A DNA stretch of 59,879 bases from a virus. Positions within the stretch are counted from its first letter, which is position 1, and each line of letters starts with the position of its first letter. A program made the translations under genes and the position numbers. The stretch spans positions 1 to 59,879 of IMG/VR virus record IMGVR_UViG_3300031626_000002. One strand, 5' to 3'. Below the pieces are notes generated by a model. That model saw only the letters and a program-made list of their open reading frames with translations, was not told the DNA's origin and did not search any database. Below, piece by piece: positions 7,393 through 13,608 of this stretch.

Positions 7393-7735
7393 CACCAGAG
7401 CCACGGAGAGTACCCTTAGAGGCACGGTTGTGTAGTTTGAGTAGGTTACCTGCCGCCAGGGTGTTAAGGTCTTCTCCGAGGTAGTGTGCGAGTACTGCTA
7501 CATACCATAGAACATCCCCTAGCTCTGCTGCAATACCATCATAAGATGCACCATCACGTATACACTTCTTGATTTTATTTGCAACTTCCCCAGCTTCTCC
7601 GCATAGACCCAATGCTAAGTAGGGAATTGCTTCTGACTCTGGGAAGATTGCAGTTTCTCTAGCTTTAGTCTGATATTGATTCATATAGATTGTCATGTTA
7701 GGAAGCTCCTTTTCAGTAGGCCAGTAGGATGTCAT
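7382..7735 (-). CDS. MazG-like nucleotide pyrophosphohydrolase
   Basis: A 117-aa protein with the MazG metal-binding core: GLCGEAGEVANKIKK (ExxE type) near residues 46-60 and ELGDVLWYVA (ExxD) near 72-81. These enzymes hydrolyse dNTPs or (p)ppGpp-like nucleotides to monophosphates. Many marine phages carry one, thought to alter the host stringent or nucleotide state. A later ATG at residue 14 is possible; I kept the first because AAAAGGT precedes it. Confidence 0.88.
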   Translation of the reverse strand: MTSYWPTEKELPNMTIYMNQYQTKARETAIFPESEAIPYLALGLCGEAGEVANKIKKCIRDGASYDGIAAELGDVLWYVAVLAHYLGEDLNTLAAGNLLKLHNRASKGTLRGSGDDR

Positions 7736-7746
7736 TGGATTACCTT

Positions 7747-7989
7747 TTAATTAGTACGGAAAGCACTGTACAGTTGCCAACGTGCATTTTCAAGTTTTCT
7801 AATATCTGAGAGATACATGTCGTTGGTTTCTGTAATCATGTCAACTACACTTTCCAGTGTGTCCATTGTGGTTTTGATAGCTTTGTTTTGTGTTTCTGAG
7901 AGGAGAGCTAGAGCTTCTCTATTATCTACTAGCATTGCCTCATGTTTTACTTGCCATTCTGGTTTATTGTCTTTTGAATCTTTTGCCAT
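7747..7989 (-). CDS. Hypothetical helical protein
   Basis: An 80-aa protein, Met- and Thr-rich, with a heptad-like pattern in its centre (MDTLESVVDMITETNDMYLSD) that suggests a coiled coil. Start and stop abut its neighbours (one-base overlap with the gene upstream). Function unknown. Confidence 0.65.
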   Translation of the reverse strand: MAKDSKDNKPEWQVKHEAMLVDNREALALLSETQNKAIKTTMDTLESVVDMITETNDMYLSDIRKLENARWQLYSAFRTN

Positions 7990-8627
7990 TAGTATTTCTT
8001 AACCTTTTCTATAATTGTATCCACATCATTGACCTCATAGCATAACCGACAGTCTTGACACTTTTGACCAGTGCAGTTCTGCCGCTCTACAAACTCATGA
8101 GTTAATACGTTGTTGAATGTTTTATCAAAGTACCTAGGAGGCTTTGACATGATCATGCTTTTCTTTGGGTTGCTGTAGATAAGGTTTAGGTTCTTAGGTT
8201 TACCATACCTTTTCATCCAACGAAATACAAAGTCTGTGCGTTTAGTCCATAGAGCAAATCGACACCAAGGATTATCAATAACAATACGCATCAGATTATC
8301 GAGGTGTTGCATGTTTATTAATTCACCATGCGCATTAAATCTGAAGATGCTATCTATAATCCTTGGTATTTCGTATGGTTCTAGTGGTCGTGATGATAGT
8401 AAATCACTGTTACGTTGTAGTGCAGGCATCATGTTTTTGCGGAACCCATCCAGCATCTTGTGGCTGTAGCAGTCCCCGCATATAACATCTGTCTTATTAT
8501 CTATGGCTTTCTTGTGCTGATCTATGCAATACTTATTAGTCTTAGTGTTAGTGCTGATTGCTTTGAGACCTTGAAGTTTACCTGTCATGATAGATATGTG
8601 TACTGCGGGTTTTGTCATAGGTTCCAC
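7989..8627 (-). CDS. Cys-cluster phage protein (Gp88-like?)
   Basis: A 212-aa protein with two cysteine groups: C...ICGDCYSHKM in the N-terminal third and CTGQKCQDCRLCY near the C-terminus. The middle has aromatic and basic segments (WCRFALWTKRTDFVFRWMKRYG). This layout resembles the phage Gp88/Gp37-like families seen in many phages, which may hold an iron-sulphur or zinc centre; the resemblance is by eye only. Biochemical role unknown. The cysteines are spaced differently from a radical-SAM CxxxCxxC motif, so I do not call it a radical SAM enzyme. Confidence 0.6.
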   Translation of the reverse strand: MEPMTKPAVHISIMTGKLQGLKAISTNTKTNKYCIDQHKKAIDNKTDVICGDCYSHKMLDGFRKNMMPALQRNSDLLSSRPLEPYEIPRIIDSIFRFNAHGELINMQHLDNLMRIVIDNPWCRFALWTKRTDFVFRWMKRYGKPKNLNLIYSNPKKSMIMSKPPRYFDKTFNNVLTHEFVERQNCTGQKCQDCRLCYEVNDVDTIIEKVKKY

Positions 8628-8637
8628 TTTCTTTAGG

Positions 8638-8865
8638 TTAGTCTGCTTCTCTGTAGTCTGTGTCGCTCATACGTTTCCAATCAACGTCATAGATGTCACG
8701 GTCTACTATTTCTGCTTCTATTATTTCCCCAGAGTTTAATTCAACATACGCAGTTCCCCATTTATCCCATGAGTCTACAACATCATCTATTGATTTACCT
8801 TCTGGTAATTCTAGAGTCATTTCTGCGTAATAACTGTAGACCCCTGAGTATATAATGTTAGTCAT
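8638..8865 (-). CDS. Hypothetical acidic protein
   Basis: A 75-aa acidic protein rich in Tyr and Asp, separated from neighbours by only a few bases. No recognised domain. Its strongly negative charge would fit a DNA-mimic or host-inhibitor protein, but this is speculation. Confidence 0.6.
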   Translation of the reverse strand: MTNIIYSGVYSYYAEMTLELPEGKSIDDVVDSWDKWGTAYVELNSGEIIEAEIVDRDIYDVDWKRMSDTDYREAD

Positions 8866-8868
8866 TTA

Positions 8869-9111
8869 TTATTCCTCTTCGTCATCATCCAGAGATATGA
8901 ACTCGTTCTCTATACCATACGTTGCATAGAGAGCACCAATTGCTGTGAAGATTTCATGTTCTGTATAGTCTTCATGGCTTTGCATATCTATTTCATATTC
9001 ATCGTTTGTACCAATCCACATCGTCACATGGAATAGTTCATCGATTCTTCTGAATGTGTCTTCTTTAGGTTTAGGTTTGAACTGGATTATTTCAGACATT
9101 AGGTTGTTCAC
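8869..9111 (-). CDS. Hypothetical acidic protein
   Basis: An 80-aa protein ending in an acidic tail (SLDDDEEE). I kept GTG 9111 because GAGGA lies at proper spacing before it; an ATG at 9099 is the alternative. It overlaps the upstream gene's 3' end. Function unknown. Confidence 0.6.
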   Translation of the reverse strand: MNNLMSEIIQFKPKPKEDTFRRIDELFHVTMWIGTNDEYEIDMQSHEDYTEHEIFTAIGALYATYGIENEFISLDDDEEE

Positions 9112-9277
9112 CCATGTCCTCTGCGTAGTTATCTAGACAATCGTGCATGTCTCTCAAGGTATGTCCCAAGTCTGTGAAGAGTGTTTCTGCTTCTACACGA
9201 GATAGGATGAGTGCTCGTTCTGCAATTTCGATAACCACTTCTCCCTCTGCTGTCCAGAAGACATTTGATTTATCCAT
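9092..9277 (-). CDS. Hypothetical acidic protein
   Basis: A 61-aa acidic helical protein. It overlaps both neighbours by several bases, typical of the tightly packed minus arm. No family recognised. Confidence 0.6.
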   Translation of the reverse strand: MDKSNVFWTAEGEVVIEIAERALILSRVEAETLFTDLGHTLRDMHDCLDNYAEDMGEQPNV

Positions 9278-9446
9278 ATTCTCTTGACCCCTCCATTTGT
9301 GCTATGATGTTATCTATGTTACTTTTTGAACGTATATATTTATCTATTAGATCATCAATAACATATTCTTCTAGATCTTCAAGACTGTAATCTTCAACAA
9401 CATGTCGTCTGATTGCAGCTTGAAGCTCTTCCTCACGATAAGACAT
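9270..9446 (-). CDS. Small acidic protein
   Basis: A 58-aa frame starting at ATG 9446, directly after the stop of the gene at 9447-9659, and ending within the next gene. It is acidic and predicted helical ('EEELQAAIRR', 'YSLEDLEEYVIDDL'). Perfect packing between its neighbours supports it. Function unknown. Confidence 0.6.
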   Translation of the reverse strand: MSYREEELQAAIRRHVVEDYSLEDLEEYVIDDLIDKYIRSKSNIDNIIAQMEGSREYG

Positions 9447-9659
9447 TTAGTTGAAGTTACGTAGTTTGATCACATTACGGATACGATCTACAGTTGATGT
9501 TGAAAGTTTAGAACGAGATACAAACTGACCTGTCTCAACATCACGAGCTACAGATAGGTAACCTTGTTGACCTGAGAATGAACCTACTGGTTTACCGTAA
9601 CGTTTTGTTACACGACGAAATTGCAAGTTGTTACGACCGATTGGATTTACTGTTGTCAT
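9447..9659 (-). CDS. Small basic protein
   Basis: A 70-aa protein rich in Arg, Lys, Ser and Thr, suggestive of nucleic-acid binding. It is the first gene of its block, downstream (in minus-strand direction) of the 790-bp non-coding structured region and hairpin site 2. No family recognised. Confidence 0.65.
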   Translation of the reverse strand: MTTVNPIGRNNLQFRRVTKRYGKPVGSFSGQQGYLSVARDVETGQFVSRSKLSTSTVDRIRNVIKLRNFN

Positions 9660-9799
9660 AGTGTTAGCCTTTCATGACTAATTTAAGTTAAGATCTTTTT
9701 CTAGTAGTTGCAACCATAATGTAACCAACTACCCATACTCCAAATAAAATTGATATATTAAAATGCCTCTTGTTGGAATTGAGCCTTGTCGGACCCTCC

Positions 9800-10200
9800 A
9801 AAAATCAGAGTGACCCCTAAGGGTCACGAAGGATTCTGAAGGAATCCTATAGAGATCCAATAGATCTCTCTGAGGAATCTTGAAAACCTTTAGGTTTTTG
9901 AGACTCCGATTAAAAACAGTATCCCGTAAGGGATTCTATTTAAAATTATGAACCCTGACCGGAGAACACAACGTAGCATTACTACGGGATCTCAACAGTC
10001 AGGGGTACAGGGACCTCAACGAGAACTTCAGCAAGGAGTTCGGATCGGAGTCACCTGTATTGGTTGTCCCAACTGGAGTTTGAGCTTGAAAGGATTAAAG
10101 AACCCATACTCAACAGTTGGAACAGACAACACGGGAGGTGTGTTGTATTAGAATTATGTGAGCAGTTTTAAGTGTTACTCAGCACATCTTCTTGGCTGCA
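9800..10200 (+). ncRNA. Run of hairpins: candidate structured RNA or origin
   Basis: Consecutive inverted repeats include GTGACCC/GGGTCAC, GGATTC/GAATCC, GAGATC/GATCTC, AAAACC/GGTTTT and ATCCC/GGGAT between about 9812 and 9935. Next come nested CCCTGAC (9953) / GTCAGGG (9998) around GTAG/CTAC, GAACT/AGTTC, CCAACTG (10069) / CAGTTGG (10114), and ACAACAC/GTGTTGT. The last is TCAGCACA/TGTGCTGA near 10178-10210. This is far denser than elsewhere. The strand of any transcript is unproven; the plus strand is a guess. Confidence 0.5.
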
Positions 10201-10423
10201 TTGTGCTGATACCTTACGTATCTCACACTCCTAGCAGGAGGAATTTAATAAAGAGAGTAGACAAAGCATATCGTGTGGTACCCTTCGGTTTTTCAAACGA
10301 CTGGACGATAATACTAATCCTACCACGGAACTTTCCACAACATTCTTTTCAATGTATATGAATTGTCTACTCACTATATTAAATCAGCAGTTTATTGAGA
10401 TGCTGAGCTCATTACGCTTTTTA

Positions 10424-10446
10424 AATCCGGCCCCCGTGGTCGGATT
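10424..10446 (-). promoter_or_regulatory. Conserved 9-bp hairpin, site 2
   Basis: Stem AATCCGGCC / GGTCGGATT (one G-T wobble) with the same CCCGT loop as site 1. On the minus strand it is followed by TTAAAAAGCG. It begins three bases past the stop codon of 10449-10715, so a terminator role is possible at this site. Confidence 0.7.
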
Positions 10447-10448
10447 CC

Positions 10449-10715
10449 TTACAGTGCTCGAAGGCAGAATACACGTACACCGTTCTCGTTCTTGGATTGG
10501 CGAACAGAGAAGTTCCTTGCGTACTGACCACCACATGTGTATCCAGCCATAGCTGAGACACGCTGTAGGGTACGTATATAGGACAGAGGTGTTTGTGGTT
10601 CTACTTTAACCAAGAAGCTATCACCAACCACCATGTCCCTAAAAGGATACTTGTAGCCTTTAAGAGAATTTTTAGGAGCGACTGGTAGTTTTACATTTTT
10701 TTCAATAGTAAACAT
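10449..10715 (-). CDS. Conserved phage protein (DUF7303-like?)
   Basis: An 88-aa basic protein with the pattern 'YPFRDMVVGDSFLV' followed by an Arg-rich helix and 'GGQYARNFSVRQSKNENGVRVFCL'. This resembles small single-domain proteins common in phage replication regions (K-Y-P-f-x-d-M-x-V-G-D-S-F ... r-f-x-x-R). They are often assumed to bind nucleic acid, but no function is established. It sits just downstream of the SSB gene in the same direction, which fits a replication role. Confidence 0.7.
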   Translation of the reverse strand: MFTIEKNVKLPVAPKNSLKGYKYPFRDMVVGDSFLVKVEPQTPLSYIRTLQRVSAMAGYTCGGQYARNFSVRQSKNENGVRVFCLRAL

Positions 10716-10783
10716 AATAAACCCTTTCTAGGTTTTTGAGGTGAGCAGTTTTATGTGATGCTTAGCACAAGTGTTTGAGGTGT

Positions 10784-11278
10784 TTAGAACATTGCCTCTA
10801 GGTCTTCTTCTTTAACACCAGCAATAGTAGAAGTTGGAGCAACATCACCAACAACATCAAAGTCGATGGAGTTAGAACCATTGTATTCTACAAGCTCAGT
10901 CACTTGAATAGCAGTAAGTGAGCTCATGATACCTTGGCGTCCAGCTTTGTCATATGGGAACTGAAACAAGATGATGTTACCACGAGAGCCATTACCTAAT
11001 GTAGAGGCATCAATTGGTTGCTTTGTGTTATCGACAACACGAACCTTACCATTGTTCTCACCATTAGCTTTGAACTCTTTACGCTTAAGGGATGCTACCC
11101 ATTTACCATCTTTTTCTTTCATGGCAATGTGATTAGCAATGAGATCTTTAGCTACATCAGAATCATCTGTTGCAATTTGGATCTCATACTGTGAAGTACC
11201 GAAAGGTGATTGTGGTGTTACCAGACGAGCCCAATTAAGTTCAATGTCTGAGATCAGATAGTTACGTGGCTTTTCCAT
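10784..11278 (-). CDS. Single-stranded DNA-binding protein (T7 gp2.5-like)
   Basis: A 164-aa protein with an N-terminal OB-fold type layout ('IELNWARLVTPQSPFG', 'YEIQIATDDSDVAKDLI') like the DUF2815/gp2.5 group. It has an acidic C-terminal tail ending in Phe (KEEDLEAMF). In T7 gp2.5 that tail contacts polymerase and primase-helicase, which are both encoded in this arm. The protein would coat single-stranded DNA and help annealing. Hairpin site 3 lies 45-70 bp upstream of its start. Confidence 0.8.
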   Translation of the reverse strand: MEKPRNYLISDIELNWARLVTPQSPFGTSQYEIQIATDDSDVAKDLIANHIAMKEKDGKWVASLKRKEFKANGENNGKVRVVDNTKQPIDASTLGNGSRGNIILFQFPYDKAGRQGIMSSLTAIQVTELVEYNGSNSIDFDVVGDVAPTSTIAGVKEEDLEAMF

Positions 11279-11322
11279 AGGTTTTCCTTTACATGGATTG
11301 TGAGAGCATATCTCTCTTTTTA

Positions 11323-11346
11323 AATCGATCCCCCTGTGGGTCGATT
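11323..11346 (-). promoter_or_regulatory. Conserved hairpin, site 3
   Basis: Stem AATCGATCC / GGGTCGATT (one wobble) with loop CCCTGT. On the minus strand it is followed by TTAAAAAGAGAG, closely matching site 1. It lies just ahead of the SSB gene and directly after the stop of the 33-aa gene. Confidence 0.7.
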
Positions 11347-11350
11347 ACTA

Positions 11351-11452
11351 TTAGTTACTGTTAGAATCCTCTTTGAGAATCCTAATCCAGTCATAAGCAT
11401 ACCAGATACAGAAGATCAGATATGCTGCCATTAGACCTGAGAGTAATAACAT
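11351..11452 (-). CDS. Candidate 33-aa membrane peptide
   Basis: ATG 11452 overlaps the stop of the preceding gene (TAATG). The peptide has one hydrophobic helix (LLLSGLMAAYLIFCIWYA) followed by a charged tail. No family recognised. Packing between its neighbours supports translation. Confidence 0.45.
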   Translation of the reverse strand: MLLLSGLMAAYLIFCIWYAYDWIRILKEDSNSN

Positions 11453-11643
11453 TAGTTACTTCCTTTGTTTAGATCTTTGAGCCTAGCCTCAGCATGTCTC
11501 AATTTATCGTATAGGTTCTCAAGTTCATCGAGAACCCATGAGGGTCTGACACCATGACCATGCTTGTTGTGCAAGTCATCGATCTCATTTTTATATATTG
11601 AGATACTGGTTTGAGCCAGCTCTATTTCTCCAGACATACTCAT
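11452..11643 (-). CDS. Hypothetical helical protein
   Basis: A 63-aa charged protein with a likely coiled coil across its second half (LDELENLYDKLRHAEARLKDL). It overlaps the start of the 33-aa peptide and the end of the gene upstream. Function unknown. Confidence 0.6.
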   Translation of the reverse strand: MSMSGEIELAQTSISIYKNEIDDLHNKHGHGVRPSWVLDELENLYDKLRHAEARLKDLNKGSN

Positions 11644-11810
11644 TGGCTATCCCTGTAAGGTTGACATGATAGGTATCCGATTGATTCTTGTAGCACATAG
11701 AAGGCATCTATACGTTTAATACAATCCTCACCTGTTAAGTTGTAATCAAGGATGTGATCTACACCACACCCTTGGTACATTGTTAGAACTAGGATGAATA
11801 CCTTAGTCAT
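11640..11810 (-). CDS. Small Cys-containing protein
   Basis: A 56-aa frame with start ATG 11810 overlapping the upstream gene's stop. The N-terminus is short and hydrophobic (VFILVLTMYQGC) and could be a signal peptide or lipoprotein leader. Two more Cys lie downstream. No family recognised. Confidence 0.5.
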   Translation of the reverse strand: MTKVFILVLTMYQGCGVDHILDYNLTGEDCIKRIDAFYVLQESIGYLSCQPYRDSQ

Positions 11811-11920
11811 TAGGTATATCCTAAGATTTCTTCAACATAGTATTTAGCTTTCACTTCAGTCATAAGAGGATACTTCTCTATGGTTGCTTTGATAGCTTGT
11901 TCTTTTGTTAGCTTAGTCAT
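11810..11920 (-). CDS. Candidate 36-aa peptide
   Basis: ATG 11920 lies inside the 3' end of the gene at 11913-12287, and its stop overlaps the start of the next gene. The peptide is basic at the N-terminus and predicted helical (KEQAIKATIEKYP). It shares the opening 'MTK' and spacing with its neighbour. No family recognised. Confidence 0.45.
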   Translation of the reverse strand: MTKLTKEQAIKATIEKYPLMTEVKAKYYVEEILGYT

Positions 11921-12287
11921 TTGATACATCCTCATGTGTTAAAAGTGATAGTAGTTCTCCAACTGACCAACCAGACCTACGAGACAACTCCTGCAATGTA
12001 AGATCAGGAGATGAATCGTATGTGTCTATTATGTCATCGGCATCCCATACTTTAGGGACACCATATGCAAGGTCTTTTCGCTTTTCAATTAGAGTACGAG
12101 CATTCTGAAGAGTTTCTATGAGACTATCCAGAGTATCATCATACTTCATAATAACCCAATCATGATAGCCTGTTGGTAAGATGGCAACCTCTTGAACTGA
12201 GGTCACCTCACTTACACCACCTTCAAACTCTTGATGTTGAGCTATTGAGATATCTTCTGAAAGGTGTGTTACCTTTATGTTATTCAT
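11913..12287 (-). CDS. Hypothetical protein with HTH-like C-terminus
   Basis: A 124-aa protein. The C-terminal third (LTLQELSRRSGWSVGELLSLL) looks like a helix-turn-helix of the type found in small regulators. The N-terminal part is beta-rich. I chose ATG 12287, which overlaps the stop of the gene upstream, over 12299. It may bind DNA, but no family is recognised. Confidence 0.6.
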   Translation of the reverse strand: MNNIKVTHLSEDISIAQHQEFEGGVSEVTSVQEVAILPTGYHDWVIMKYDDTLDSLIETLQNARTLIEKRKDLAYGVPKVWDADDIIDTYDSSPDLTLQELSRRSGWSVGELLSLLTHEDVSND

Positions 12288-12475
12288 GTGACTGCGCATA
12301 GGCTGCCCCCTTCATAATACATTGGTGTTTCTATACGTACCACATAGCCAGCATCTTCCCAACCTGAGATGATGTCTGGGATTCTGTTTGATTCTATGTG
12401 GTACGATAACTCACAATCCACATCATCCTTGAAAGAGTAGGACTTGAAGATGTTTATTTTGAAGTTGAGTTTCAT
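12284..12475 (-). CDS. Hypothetical protein
   Basis: A 63-aa protein, beta-rich by appearance, with two Cys. It overlaps the next gene by four bases. No recognised domain. Confidence 0.6.
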   Translation of the reverse strand: MKLNFKINIFKSYSFKDDVDCELSYHIESNRIPDIISGWEDAGYVVRIETPMYYEGGSLCAVT

Positions 12476-12488
12476 TTGACTATCCTTT

Positions 12489-12635
12489 CTAGATAGGCGA
12501 TACTTCGATGAATTCTACATGATATCCACCGAAGTCTTTTACGAACACACCCATACCATTGGCATCGATGTAGAATACTTTGACTGCTACCCATGTTAGG
12601 ATAGCAGCACAGAGAAGCATAGAGAGTTTAGGCAT
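12489..12635 (-). CDS. Small membrane protein
   Basis: A 48-aa frame starting at ATG 12635 on the stop of the preceding gene. The N-terminal helix (LSMLLCAAILTWVAVKVFYI) could be a signal anchor; the rest would lie outside the cytoplasm. Function unknown. Confidence 0.55.
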   Translation of the reverse strand: MPKLSMLLCAAILTWVAVKVFYIDANGMGVFVKDFGGYHVEFIEVSPI

Positions 12636-12871
12636 TAGTAACTAAATCCTTCTACTTCACGATCATCAGCGAATATCATTAAGCAGTCTTCAGGTGTAAG
12701 ACCAAGTTTTATGAACTCACGTTGATCTGCATCAAGCATTGGGAAGGCATCTTGTATTAGAGTACCTTCTGACCATGCAACATAACAATCATCGAATACT
12801 TTTTGAGTCATGTCGAATTCCACTGTGTTGTTTTCCCCAGTGATGGGTGATCTCTTTGTGTAGTGTATCAT
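12635..12871 (-). CDS. Hypothetical protein, first gene of minus arm
   Basis: A 78-aa protein. I chose ATG 12871, preceded by AAGGA. A longer in-frame version from 12967 would read through hairpin site 4 and is unlikely. The protein is acidic in its second half. As the first gene after the control region it is a candidate for immediate early expression. No family recognised. Confidence 0.65.
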   Translation of the reverse strand: MIHYTKRSPITGENNTVEFDMTQKVFDDCYVAWSEGTLIQDAFPMLDADQREFIKLGLTPEDCLMIFADDREVEGFSY

Positions 12872-12926
12872 AGTATATCCTTTCAAGATATATTTAGCAC
12901 AGGGACAACCCCTATACTTCTTCTTA

Positions 12927-12949
12927 GATCTGGCCCCTGTGGACAGATC
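12927..12949 (-). promoter_or_regulatory. Conserved hairpin, site 4
   Basis: Stem GATCTGGCC / GGACAGATC with one mismatch and loop CCTGT; the most divergent of the four. It lies 55-80 bp before the first minus-arm gene, with no gene upstream on that strand to terminate. Confidence 0.6.
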
Positions 12950-12983
12950 ACATACTATCCGAACCAATCAGATAGAGTACCGA

Positions 12984-13006
12984 TAGACCTATAAGAACCT
13001 AAGAGA
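12984..13006 (-). promoter_or_regulatory. T7-like promoter candidate, minus strand (degenerate)
   Basis: The minus-strand core TTAGGTTCTTATAGG is close to the consensus AAGTTCCTTATAGGGAGA. It points into the minus arm and is the nearest of a tandem set. Confidence 0.5.
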
Positions 13007-13060
13007 TACACATAGCTTGGTCTTACCTGAGAGATGCTGAGAGATACTGAGAGAGACTAG

Positions 13061-13083
13061 GAGATCTATAAGAGACTGAGAGA
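13061..13083 (-). promoter_or_regulatory. T7-like promoter candidate, minus strand (degenerate)
   Basis: The minus-strand core CAGTCTCTTATAGATCTC keeps the TCTCT upstream part and CTTATAG of the consensus. It lies within purine-rich repeats, so chance similarity is possible. Confidence 0.4.
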
Positions 13084-13153
13084 TCTGAGAGAGACTAGGA
13101 GATCTTATAGTATAGGTATATATATAGTAACCTAAGGGAGGGACTGGATAGCT

Positions 13154-13176
13154 TCTCCCTATAAGGAACTTAGAGA
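13154..13176 (-). promoter_or_regulatory. T7-like promoter, minus strand (best match)
   Basis: The minus strand reads AAGTTCCTTATAGGGAGA; the last ten bases (TATAGGGAGA) are identical to the T7 promoter from -4 to +6. It points toward the minus arm. Confidence 0.75.
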
Positions 13177-13564
13177 ATGATATATGATTGATACACTATT
13201 GATACACCATCCCCCCACAGTCTCTCACAGAATCCCACACAATCCCACAGTCCCGCTAGAACCTACGCCATAGTAGACACTCTCAGAGAGCCTCACAGAA
13301 CCTATAGGGGTCTCAGAGTACCTCACAGTACCTAAGAGATAGACACCTACCTGAGAGAGCCCCTGAGGGATTGAGGGGGTACCCCAAGTTATATAAGGGT
13401 ACTATAATAAAAAACAATACTTACAGGCTCTCTCTCAAAGACTCTCTATGCACCTAAAGACCCCCTAACAAACCCAGGGGTACCCAAACCTGTACAGATA
13501 CACACAGAATCCTAAAATATACCACAAATATACATACAGATAATGATACATAGGGGGCTCCAAA

Positions 13565-13587
13565 CCTCTAAGTCCCTTATAGGGACA
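13565..13587 (+). promoter_or_regulatory. T7-like promoter for large terminase
   Basis: The plus-strand core AAGTCCCTTATAGGGACA differs from the consensus by one base in the recognition part. It ends 21 bp before the terminase start codon and would transcribe the late arm. Confidence 0.7.
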
Positions 13588-13608
13588 ATGTGATATAGAG
13601 GATACACC

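Larger units (their letters stand above)
9660..10448. other. Gene-free region of about 790 bp
   Basis: No convincing gene on either strand. Plus-strand frames at 9948-10151 and 10158-10361 lack ribosome binding sites and overlap palindromes. On the minus strand near 9688-9760 a hydrophobic frame (SILFGVWVVGYIMV) has no standard start codon. The region is dominated by short inverted repeats (see 9800-10200) and ends at hairpin site 2. It may hold an origin, a leader RNA or a structured non-coding RNA. Confidence 0.6.
10157..10770 (+). repeat. Pair of related 30-bp elements
   Basis: A segment beginning GTGAGCAGTTTTA and ending CAGCACA/TAGCACA occurs at about 10157-10186 and again at about 10741-10770, flanking the gene at 10449-10715. 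Both copies are in the same orientation and outside genes. Function unknown. Confidence 0.5.
12872..13608. other. Gene-free divergent control region, about 740 bp
   Basis: Separates the two arms. From left to right it holds hairpin site 4, three minus-oriented T7-like promoter candidates, a purine-rich stretch with repeated GAGAGACTAGGAGATCT units (13040-13110), and a pyrimidine-biased stretch with several CTCACAGA and CCCACA repeats (13200-13480). The plus-oriented promoter of the large terminase follows. The strand switch and strong skew make it a candidate replication origin or packaging-end region. Confidence 0.6.

Noticed and set aside
7989-8627. Radical SAM enzyme (Cys cluster)
   Set aside because: Cysteine spacing does not match CxxxCxxC and no SAM-binding glycine motif is visible.
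9948-10361. Two plus-strand frames of 67 aa each
   Set aside because: No ribosome binding site, no protein-like pattern, and both cross strong inverted repeats; better explained as structured non-coding sequence.
12872-12967. N-terminal extension of the 12635-12871 gene
   Set aside because: It would translate hairpin site 4 and lacks a ribosome binding site; ATG 12871 with AAGGA is better.
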